Source: Bacillota bacterium
GTDB lineage: Bacteria > Bacillota > Clostridia > Lachnospirales > Lachnospiraceae
NCBI GenBank assembly: GCA_023437365.1
Contig: JAEZGK010000035.1
Location: 71,101-135,100 of the forward strand
Direction: 5' to 3'
Length of the DNA stretch: 64,000 bases
Shown here piece by piece: positions 34,878-42,332 of this stretch. The position numbers were made by a program, and so were the translations under genes. The notes below the pieces were generated by a model that worked only from the letters and a program-made list of their open reading frames with translations, had not been told where the DNA came from and did not search any database. Each line of letters opens with the position of its first letter. Positions within the stretch are counted from its first letter, which is position 1.

Positions 34878-35410
34878 AATGCCAGTACCTCCTTTGCTAT
34901 TTTGATCAACTCCTCCTCGGAGGTATCCGGTGCGATGACCTTTGCGATATAATCCGCATCCATGATATTGGCCATCTCTTTGGCAAGGGTAAGGAATGTT
35001 CTCTTTGCTTTATCAGAGGTTTTTTCACTGATACCGATTTGAACTAGCTTCGCATTGCCTGATGCAGAGCCCTTCACGATTTCTTTTCCTCTCATTTTAT
35101 AGAAACGATTGCCAAGAAGGGCCGTCTTATCCAAAACCCTCTTAATATCGTATGAGGTTTGCCCCCATTGTACAGGTGTCGTATATACCTGTTTATCTGC
35201 TCTTGCAAGAACCGGTAATATTTCATCCATATCATCCCTCACTACACATTTGCCATACGTTTTATAATTACACCCCTGGCAGGAATAGCAGGGTTTGATA
35301 TCTCTTCTGCTCACCGGGATCAATACTACTTTCTCCTGCTGCTTTGTGAAATACTCGTATAGCCTTGTTCCAAAGGTTTCTTTTTCATTGTCACTAACGA
35401 TTGCTATCAT
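34874..35410 (-). CDS. Flavodoxin family protein with Cys motif
   Basis: This 178-residue flavodoxin-like NADPH-dependent FMN reductase family protein contains CYSCQGCNYKTYGKC at about 41-55, a Cx2Cx2Cx7C spacing like that of iron-sulfur flavoproteins. It may therefore carry an Fe-S cluster, but the family also includes members without one. It overlaps the next gene by 4 bp and starts 4 bp after the previous one. Confidence 0.8.
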   Translation of the reverse strand: MIAIVSDNEKETFGTRLYEYFTKQQEKVVLIPVSRRDIKPCYSCQGCNYKTYGKCVVRDDMDEILPVLARADKQVYTTPVQWGQTSYDIKRVLDKTALLGNRFYKMRGKEIVKGSASGNAKLVQIGISEKTSDKAKRTFLTLAKEMANIMDADYIAKVIAPDTSEEELIKIAKEVLAL

Positions 35411-35414
35411 AATA

Positions 35415-35930
35415 TTATTGCTCCTTTATATAGTTGATGAGTGGCTTGATATATGCCCGATCCGAATGGTCCGTGGAAGAAGTAAGGGCCTTCATCATAT
35501 TTGTCTCTTCCTCTGTCCTGTTCTGCTTCTTGGCCAGGGATTTACACATCATTTTAAGCATGCTCTTTGAGAGAAAGCCCATGGTTTCATAATTAATCCC
35601 ACCCTCAAAATAATAAAAAGGTATATTCATCTGTTCATCTGCTGTAAGATTATCATTTTTAATTTTTTCGATTGCTTTGCCATCTTCCATTCCTGTCATT
35701 CCGGTGGCATATACAATCAGCTTCTTTGAACTGACTTCCTGGTTCACCTTGATTTTATCCAATCCTGCAATCCTTCCGGCCATAAGCCAACCGCCATAGA
35801 TGATAATATCGCAGTCTGAATATACCGCCTGCTTCGCTGACATTGCCCTGCAGCCCAGCTCCTCTGCAATCCACTCTCCATATTTTCTGGTAAATCCGGT
35901 CTTACTGTTATAAACTACAATAGTCTTCAT
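35415..35930 (-). CDS. Flavodoxin domain protein
   Basis: This 171-residue protein begins MKTIVVYNSKTGFTRKYGEW, the phosphate-binding loop of flavodoxins and of HemG-type protoporphyrinogen oxidases. GGWLMAGRIAG near residue 46 forms the second FMN loop. The start overlaps the MarR stop by 4 bp (ATGA). Role within the operon unknown. Confidence 0.85.
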   Translation of the reverse strand: MKTIVVYNSKTGFTRKYGEWIAEELGCRAMSAKQAVYSDCDIIIYGGWLMAGRIAGLDKIKVNQEVSSKKLIVYATGMTGMEDGKAIEKIKNDNLTADEQMNIPFYYFEGGINYETMGFLSKSMLKMMCKSLAKKQNRTEEETNMMKALTSSTDHSDRAYIKPLINYIKEQ

Positions 35931-36394
35931 GACAATACCCCTTTCATGGTTTCGATATTACGCTCTATCTTACTGATGGTTTTTACCGTAATTGACAGTT
36001 CCTCAGCATTTACATTTTGATACATCGCTTGAAAGAATTCTCTTATACTCTTATCATATTTTTCGTTGAGCCATTCAATTTTATCTGTCATAGCTACACG
36101 TAATTTTCTTCTATCCTCCGGATCTACGTAGGTGCTTATAAAACCTGACTTCTCAAGCTTCAGGATAAGCTGCTTCACATTCTGATGGGAGCTTCCCATG
36201 ATGTCAGAAAGCTCATTAATCGTAGGTGCATTTCCACGGAAAAGATTGAGACAGATCAAAAGGAAGAATTGTTTAAAGGTGATTTCCTGATAGAAGGAGT
36301 CCCCCACAGCCTGCATCCGATTGCTGAGAGCCATAAGCGTACCAATAAAAATGTGCTCATTATCATACCCTTCCAGCATCTCTTCTCTAGTCAT
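35927..36394 (-). CDS. MarR family regulator
   Basis: This 155-residue winged-helix protein has a MarR DNA-binding core at about 45-115 (GNAPTINELSDIMGSSHQNV and YVDPEDRRKLRVAM for the wing). It overlaps the upstream FMN-binding gene by 8 bp. Two palindromic operators in the operon promoter make autoregulation likely. The ligand is unknown. Confidence 0.9.
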   Translation of the reverse strand: MTREEMLEGYDNEHIFIGTLMALSNRMQAVGDSFYQEITFKQFFLLICLNLFRGNAPTINELSDIMGSSHQNVKQLILKLEKSGFISTYVDPEDRRKLRVAMTDKIEWLNEKYDKSIREFFQAMYQNVNAEELSITVKTISKIERNIETMKGVLS

Positions 36395-36791
36395 TCTTTG
36401 CTGCTCCTTTCGCTAATGCATCACTCACTGCACTCTTGATTACTTCACTTGAGGATGTTGCACCACTGACACTATCCACCTCATAGGTATTACCTGCAAT
36501 CATATCCTTTAGGATACTTTCAGCCTTGGCACCTTTACCGTTTACATGACGAATAAGCTTGATGTCTTTTATTTTCTTGTCTTCTACGGTAACCTCTACC
36601 GTAACCTTTACCAGAGTGGTTTCTGCTATGCCTTCATAGGTACCGTCCGTAACGTCTTCCATATTGACTACTGCATAGTTTAAGTTTTTCATATCACTGC
36701 CGGCTGTCACGAATAGGGTAATTGTCATAATTACAATTACAATAACAAGTACTCCAAATACTATTCCTACAATCTTTAATCCCTTTTTCAT
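36387..36791 (-). CDS. Membrane-anchored FMN-binding domain protein
   Basis: This 134-residue protein has one N-terminal membrane segment (about 7-30) and an exported FMN-binding domain (about 45-130). The motif DSVSGATSSSEVIKSA near residue 107 is the covalent flavinylation site used by ApbE-type transferases, so flavin would be bound outside the membrane. It is the first gene of the MarR/flavodoxin operon. Confidence 0.88.
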   Translation of the reverse strand: MKKGLKIVGIVFGVLVIVIVIMTITLFVTAGSDMKNLNYAVVNMEDVTDGTYEGIAETTLVKVTVEVTVEDKKIKDIKLIRHVNGKGAKAESILKDMIAGNTYEVDSVSGATSSSEVIKSAVSDALAKGAAKND

Positions 36792-36809
36792 TTTTCCCTC
36801 ATTTCAAAT

Positions 36810-36851
36810 ATGTAATATGTTACATTTTATGATATGTAATATATTACATAT
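36810..36851 (-). promoter_or_regulatory. Two palindromic MarR operators in the operon promoter
   Basis: ATGTAATATGTTACAT (36810-36825) and ATATGTAATATATTACATAT (36832-36851, perfect palindrome) share ATGTAA-N4-TTACAT half-sites with centres 24 bp apart. The second covers the -10 box. The sharing of a half-site and spacing supports dimer binding by the encoded MarR. Confidence 0.8.
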
Positions 36852-36866
36852 CTTTTCCTTTGTCAA
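36838..36866 (-). promoter_or_regulatory. Sigma-A promoter of the flavoprotein operon
   Basis: TTGACA (36866-36861) with a 17-bp spacer to TATATT (36843-36838) on the minus strand, about 50 bp before the first start. The -10 lies within the perfect palindrome. Confidence 0.85.
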
Positions 36867-36950
36867 TAGGAAAATTAAAAATTATTTTACAGGAATTTAT
36901 AACAGTTTACAGAAACTGAACTATAATTTAGATAGCGTCATAATTGATAA

Positions 36951-37050
36951 AATAAAAAGAGGCTTGATTACCAATGACATGTTTTTCTTCAACAGACAGT
37001 CATATTTCCATTGTCTGCGATAAGAAAGCACCTCATAGTATCAGCCTCTT
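36951..37050 (-). terminator. Long rod-like terminator after msrA
   Basis: AAGAGGCT-GAT (3') and ATC-AGCCTCTT arms enclose inner TTTCTT/AAGAAA and CAGACA/TGTCTG pairs. On the minus strand it ends in TTTTTATTTT. The 90-nt length is unusual for a terminator. Confidence 0.65.
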
Positions 37051-37062
37051 CCTCTGTCCTGA

Positions 37063-37581
37063 TTAGATTTTACTGTTATCTTTGGCAAGCTTAACCCTTT
37101 CAAATTTATCCTTACCGATATGGCAATAACCATTCGGATTCTTATCGAGATATTTCTGATGGTATTCTTCTGCTCTGTAAAAACTCCGCATAGGCTTCAC
37201 TTCAATCGCTATCTTCTGGGTATACTTCTTCTGAAGCTCTGCTATAGAATGAAGAATGACCCCTTCGTCTTCTGCGTCCACATAATAGATACCCGTTCTG
37301 TATTGTGTCCCGATATCTCCTCCCTGCTTATTAACGCTTACCGGATTAATCACCTCATAATATAACTCAAGCAGATACGGCAATCCCAATAAACTATCCT
37401 CGTAAACCACATGGACGGTCTCTGCGTGTCCGGTATTCTTATGGCATACCTCCTCATAGGTGGGATTTTCGGTATTTCCATTCGCATAACCGACCTCAGT
37501 ACTGATCACTCCATTGGCTCCTGCAAGATATTTCTCCGTTCCCCAAAAGCAACCACCCGCAAGATATATTTCTTTTTTCAT
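37063..37581 (-). CDS. msrA: Peptide methionine sulfoxide reductase A
   Basis: This 172-residue protein has the catalytic Cys in AGGCFWGTEKYL (residue 12) and the family block STEVGYANGNTENPTYEEVC. It reduces methionine-S-sulfoxide in proteins. The length is typical and no fused MsrB is present. It is 34 bp after the dus stop, forming a DMT-dus-msrA run. Confidence 0.96.
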   Translation of the reverse strand: MKKEIYLAGGCFWGTEKYLAGANGVISTEVGYANGNTENPTYEEVCHKNTGHAETVHVVYEDSLLGLPYLLELYYEVINPVSVNKQGGDIGTQYRTGIYYVDAEDEGVILHSIAELQKKYTQKIAIEVKPMRSFYRAEEYHQKYLDKNPNGYCHIGKDKFERVKLAKDNSKI

Positions 37582-37615
37582 TCCTATCCCTTCCTTTCAA
37601 ATAAGAATAGTAATC

Positions 37616-38566
37616 TCAAAAACTAATCTGTTGTATTGTGTACTCCTGTTCCCGAAACAAACTTTCCACTGCTTCCTCATAATCATGAAGCTTCTCTGCT
37701 TTACGGATTTTTTTTGCATATTTATCATGATTGGAAAAGGGCATAATCATATAAAACCAGAGTTCTTTCATCTTGAACAAAACATTTCTGTCACCAAACA
37801 GCACGTGCTGGTAATCCTGATAAACCTTGTCATGAAATTCTTTTATTTGAGCCTTCTCAGGATAATTGTGCCCCAACAGGAATCCGACCAGTCCGGGATT
37901 TGCCAGCAATCCTCTTCCAAGCATAACCGCATTAATTTCCGGAAAGGCTTCCCGAAAATTATCGTAATCCCCTGCAGTAAAGATATTACCATTATAGCAG
38001 AGCGGATTTTTACTTAATCCTACTGCCTCCCGAAACATAGCATAGTTTGGTTTATTCTTATAAAAATCCTTCTGTACTCTCGGATGGATGATCAATTCAG
38101 TGATTGGATATTTATTAAAAACTTCAATCAGTTCATAGAATTCCTCCGGATTTTCTTTCCCAATTCTAGTTTTTACTGAGATTTTAGTGATTGCTGCTTC
38201 AAAAATCTCCTCCAGGAATGAATCCAGAGCCTCCGGTTTCGCCAGGAAGCCGGCTCCCATATGCTTCGCAACGACCGTACCTGAAGGACAACCCAGATTC
38301 AGATTAATCTCCGGATATCCAAGCTCTTTGATTAGCCTGGAGGTTTGAATAAAGTCCTCGGCTTTATTGGTCAATAGCTGCGGAATCAGTGCAACCTGGT
38401 TGTTCTCGGGCAGTATATCATTAATCTCCTTTGTCTTCAGGCTTTGATTATGCTTGGCTGCGATAAAGGGAGAAAAATATTTATCCGGAGCAGTAAAATA
38501 ACTATGCTGGGCATTGCGGTAAATATATCCCGTAATTCCCTCCATTGGTGCAAAATAGAATTTCAT
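37616..38566 (-). CDS. dus: tRNA-dihydrouridine synthase
   Basis: This 316-residue FMN enzyme reduces uridines in tRNA D-loops. FYFAPMEGITGYIYR at the N-terminus is the FMN site, and the catalytic Cys lies in LNLGCPSGTV (near 93). The DusB/DusC type cannot be resolved from the sequence. The start overlaps the DMT stop by 4 bp (ATGA). Confidence 0.92.
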   Translation of the reverse strand: MKFYFAPMEGITGYIYRNAQHSYFTAPDKYFSPFIAAKHNQSLKTKEINDILPENNQVALIPQLLTNKAEDFIQTSRLIKELGYPEINLNLGCPSGTVVAKHMGAGFLAKPEALDSFLEEIFEAAITKISVKTRIGKENPEEFYELIEVFNKYPITELIIHPRVQKDFYKNKPNYAMFREAVGLSKNPLCYNGNIFTAGDYDNFREAFPEINAVMLGRGLLANPGLVGFLLGHNYPEKAQIKEFHDKVYQDYQHVLFGDRNVLFKMKELWFYMIMPFSNHDKYAKKIRKAEKLHDYEEAVESLFREQEYTIQQISF

Positions 38567-39438
38567 GGATGCTCCTCTCTCTTCCTCATGGCAGACATAT
38601 CACTGATAAAGGCTGCCCCAAGTATAAATACTGCCCCCAGAATTTGAAAGCCTGTAATAGGCTCTCTTAGTATCGCTGCAGACAGGAGGACCGCGAGAAT
38701 CGGGTCCACATAACTATAGATTGCCACAGTCTGCACCTCCAAATGCGGAATGGATGTAAAATAGAGCAGATAAGCCATACCGGTATGAATGATTCCTACA
38801 AACAGCAATAGTATAACAATAATCCAGCTAAATTTTTGAGATGTAAGGCTCTCTGTTAATAAGGTATACGGAAGAATAACAAGTGCAGCAACGCCAAGTT
38901 GTATTGTCGTTGCTTCAATAGGTGCAAGCTCTTTGATAAACTTATTCATTAATACCACTGAGCAATATAGGATAGCAGCAAGCAGACCAAACAGAATACC
39001 CCTCCATTCGGGACGAGGACCAAGGCTCTCAGTGATCCCTGATACCAAACCGATGCCTAGGAGTGCCAGAAGTACACATCCCATTCTAAGCCAGGTCATT
39101 TTCTCCTTTAGTACAATCGGGGACAGAAGTATGATAAAAATCGGAGCCATATAATAGCATAATGTTGCGACTGATACCGTCGTATAATGATATGCCTCAA
39201 ACAGACAGATCCAATTGGCACCGATTGCCGTACCGGATAGGAATAACAGCAGTCCGTTCCTTCTGATTAATTTGTAGTTAGGCTTGTGTTTTAGTATTAG
39301 CATTGCTATGACTAGAAAAGTCACACCGATTACTCCTCGTATCAAAGCAGTGATACTGGATGGATACGGTATGTATTTTACAAAAATCCCAATTGTGCCA
39401 AATATCACCATAGAAGTCACATAACGTAGCTTTGCCAT
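38563..39438 (-). CDS. DMT/EamA family transporter
   Basis: This 291-residue protein has ten membrane helices in two EamA repeats. The start at 39438 has GAAGGAGAG upstream; a GTG at 39453 is in frame but carries that ribosome site inside its codons. Substrate unknown. It overlaps dus and is followed by msrA. Confidence 0.88.
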   Translation of the reverse strand: MAKLRYVTSMVIFGTIGIFVKYIPYPSSITALIRGVIGVTFLVIAMLILKHKPNYKLIRRNGLLLFLSGTAIGANWICLFEAYHYTTVSVATLCYYMAPIFIILLSPIVLKEKMTWLRMGCVLLALLGIGLVSGITESLGPRPEWRGILFGLLAAILYCSVVLMNKFIKELAPIEATTIQLGVAALVILPYTLLTESLTSQKFSWIIVILLLFVGIIHTGMAYLLYFTSIPHLEVQTVAIYSYVDPILAVLLSAAILREPITGFQILGAVFILGAAFISDMSAMRKREEHP

Positions 39439-39469
39439 AGAACTCTCCTTCACTAGTAGCTAAGGTATT

Positions 39470-42262
39470 TTATTCATTAAATTTTGCACCGCATTTCGGA
39501 CAGACATTATCCCCTCGATAAACATGTCCGCATCTGTAGCAGCATTTTACACTGTGCTTTTCCTTTGCAATATAAGCGATATCTCTTGATTCCGGCTTTT
39601 CCTTCAGATAAGATACAAATTCGTTCAAAACCTCGGTAAAACCCTTGACGTCAGTTAAATTCAGGGAATTAGACAGCTTTACCCTGCCGGACCGCTCTGT
39701 ATCGGCATAGATTTTCCTTCTGCCTTGTGCATTTATTTGCTTTACATTCATAACATCCAGTGTTCCCGAATTGGTCAGGGTATTATAAAATATATGGTCC
39801 GGAGTCAATACAAAGCCTCTTTTTCCGTTGGCCCTTCCGGATGCATCGCAGATCACAATGGGATATTCATATTTTCCTCTGCCCGATGCGTAAGAGCTGA
39901 GTGCGTTATGGATAGCCGTACTCTCCTCCTCGGAAGGATTGCGGTTTCCCCTTCTTACGTCATAAAAATAGACTCTTGCCGGTTCCTTGATCAGCTTACC
40001 AAGATCCTTTGACAATTTCGCTACAAGCTGTTCACATTCATTCATTTTTATCTTAGTAAGACGTTTGTCGATCATGCTGAGCGTATTGGTTTTCAATTCG
40101 GGAAGGATTTCTCTTTTTGTTATTTCTTCATATGCCGCAAGTCCTCTTTCAAAAGACAGCTCTGCCGAATCACCGCATATTTTATTTATTACAGCCTCAT
40201 CCAAAGCATATATTTTGTCATGGATATTCTCCAGATATGGAGCAATATTATTTTCTTCAAATCCCTCTTTTTTCAGATTTTGATACAGCTGCATATAGGA
40301 GCTTCTGTCTTTGGCATTTGATTTCTTAACAAATGCAGCTATCTCCAGTCTTTCAGCTTCTTCTCTTCTTATCTTCAGATATTCCAAATCAGCATCGTAA
40401 TCAATCCTTTTATACTGCGCTATCCTATCCTTGAACAGCAGATACTGCTTCTTACTGATTCGCTCTGGTATCTCCTGTCGGAGAGAATTGAGTTCCTTTC
40501 TCCCTCTGGACTCAAGGAGCTTCTGCAAAAGCAAAAGTAAAGACTCTCTGGTTTCCTTACTCAGGTTTTCTTTGTTAACCTCCTCTATCACCCTGACGAT
40601 TGAATTGTAATCCTTTTCTTTGCAGGCTTCAGCTTTTTCCTTAAGGGTTCTCTCCTTGTCAACATAGGGTGAGAGATAAATTCCTTCTCTATCATTATTA
40701 TCTAAGGGGGTTTTCCTCTGTTTAGAAGGTTGGGTATTTCTTTCTTCTGATTGTTCCTGTTCCCCGGTAGCACTCCTTCGCTGTATCGAAGCCTCCGCTT
40801 CCTCAGCAGTACCAAAGCCATTATCCTTTTCTAAGGTATCCTTAGGATACCTGCTTCCAAATACCTTCTTATGTTGTTTGTCCCTTTCTGTATACTGCTT
40901 GTTACTGATGCTCTTATATTTTCTGTTCTCCTGTTTTGAAGCTGAATTGCTATCCGTGCTGATCTCTTCCTGGTAGCGGGATAGCATAAAAAGGTTATCC
41001 TTCTCCTCCTCAGTGACTGCCTTTGGCTGAGCTTTGACTCCCTGTGCGGTACGCTTTGCACTCGCAGAATTTACTTTATGCTCTTCCCGTCGTTCCCGCT
41101 TTGCTTTTTTCTTCTCTTCCTTCTCTTTCACCGCTTTTGCATGACGTTCTCTCTTTTTTATTTCCTTGTCCACGGTTCTTTGGCATCTTTCGACGCTTTT
41201 AGGCGGATAAAAGCCGGAATCAATCTTTTCCTTGAGATTACTGATCTCCCGATCAGACAAGGAGTCTATGTCTTCACAGATCCCCTCCAACTGTGTCTCA
41301 TCGATACTTTTATTTTGTTTATACTCAGCTTCATATTTGTTAAAATTACAGTTATAGGTTCTGACACCCAACTTTCCGATTATTTCTATATAATCCTCGT
41401 AGGCTTCCTTATCCTCTTCAAAATCCAGGGTATAGACGCTGCCTTCTGTAATAAGCAGGTGCGGCTTGGGCGTAAAGAGACGATGACAGATGTGACAGGT
41501 ATAAGCCCTTGACAGATATACACCCTTTTCATCCGTCTCAATGAGCAGCTCCTCTCCCTCCGGATAGATAACCATGGAAAGCTTATCCTTACAAATCGGA
41601 CACTTGCATCCGACCTTATAGAAGTTATTTCCAAGTCTGGTCTTTATTTTCTCCTGTCCTGACAGTTCTTCTTTTTCAAAGGTGTAATGTTCGCTCTTCC
41701 AAACGATTTTATGCCACAGCCCGATATCATATTTCCCTTTCGCGTGCGAATCTTCCTCTGGTGCCCCTTCTCCTGCCTGCTGCTCTTTCTTCTCCTCCTG
41801 CTTATCCTGTTGATCCAATATGAGCTGAATCATATCCTCATAGGTTATCTGAACACCATTTCTGTATAACTTAAGATTATCAGCAGACAGCAAGGGTTCC
41901 ACCTCAATTTCTTTCAGAATATTGCCGAATAAGGCATTAATCTGAGAATAATCCCGTTCCACCGTCAGCCCCTTGATTTTACCCCATTTTCCGAAAGCGT
42001 ACAGAGTCATATTGAGCACATTTTCCAACAGCTCGTTCTTCGTAATCTGTACTATCGAATCCTCTTTCAGATTCACTTCCGCCGTATTTCTGCCAACAGC
42101 CTTATTGCCGAAATCAAATATCATAACACTGTCACTGCCGGCAAGCACCAGATTGTTATTTCTGATGATAAAGATATCGTTCCATGTGAAATTTCTGCCC
42201 ATGGTATTGATCAGCTTTACAAATACGACCTTCAGCCCTGCATTCGCTCTCAGTAAAATCAT
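39470..42262 (-). CDS. Large zinc-ribbon protein of unknown function
   Basis: This protein has 930 residues from the Met at 42262, chosen because AAGG lies about 9 bp upstream. The N-terminal 150 residues look globular. A paired-Cys region follows (GCKCPICKDKL near 222 and YTCHICHRLF near 259). The middle (about 350-650) is strongly charged, Lys/Glu/Arg-rich and probably coiled-coil. A globular domain at about 770-880 contains GKRGFVLTPDHIFYN, and a C-terminal zinc ribbon (CYRCG...CPKCG) closes it. I do not recognise a family. It lies 70 bp downstream of the Tet/NYN fusion and is probably co-transcribed. Confidence 0.75.
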   Translation of the reverse strand: MILLRANAGLKVVFVKLINTMGRNFTWNDIFIIRNNNLVLAGSDSVMIFDFGNKAVGRNTAEVNLKEDSIVQITKNELLENVLNMTLYAFGKWGKIKGLTVERDYSQINALFGNILKEIEVEPLLSADNLKLYRNGVQITYEDMIQLILDQQDKQEEKKEQQAGEGAPEEDSHAKGKYDIGLWHKIVWKSEHYTFEKEELSGQEKIKTRLGNNFYKVGCKCPICKDKLSMVIYPEGEELLIETDEKGVYLSRAYTCHICHRLFTPKPHLLITEGSVYTLDFEEDKEAYEDYIEIIGKLGVRTYNCNFNKYEAEYKQNKSIDETQLEGICEDIDSLSDREISNLKEKIDSGFYPPKSVERCQRTVDKEIKKRERHAKAVKEKEEKKKAKRERREEHKVNSASAKRTAQGVKAQPKAVTEEEKDNLFMLSRYQEEISTDSNSASKQENRKYKSISNKQYTERDKQHKKVFGSRYPKDTLEKDNGFGTAEEAEASIQRRSATGEQEQSEERNTQPSKQRKTPLDNNDREGIYLSPYVDKERTLKEKAEACKEKDYNSIVRVIEEVNKENLSKETRESLLLLLQKLLESRGRKELNSLRQEIPERISKKQYLLFKDRIAQYKRIDYDADLEYLKIRREEAERLEIAAFVKKSNAKDRSSYMQLYQNLKKEGFEENNIAPYLENIHDKIYALDEAVINKICGDSAELSFERGLAAYEEITKREILPELKTNTLSMIDKRLTKIKMNECEQLVAKLSKDLGKLIKEPARVYFYDVRRGNRNPSEEESTAIHNALSSYASGRGKYEYPIVICDASGRANGKRGFVLTPDHIFYNTLTNSGTLDVMNVKQINAQGRRKIYADTERSGRVKLSNSLNLTDVKGFTEVLNEFVSYLKEKPESRDIAYIAKEKHSVKCCYRCGHVYRGDNVCPKCGAKFNE

Positions 42263-42332
42263 AGAAAACATCCTTCCTATAGGTTATCCTTTGCTCTTGC
42301 TCGTATTATCAATAATTCTTATATGCAGCACT

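Noticed and set aside
36817..37023. 68-codon plus-strand ORF between msrA and the FMN-binding gene
   Set aside because: It covers the MarR operators and promoter and the msrA terminator; no ribosome site.
41078..41512. 144-codon plus-strand ORF
   Set aside because: It is antisense to the zinc-ribbon protein's charged region; Lys/Glu codons read as Phe/Leu on the other strand.
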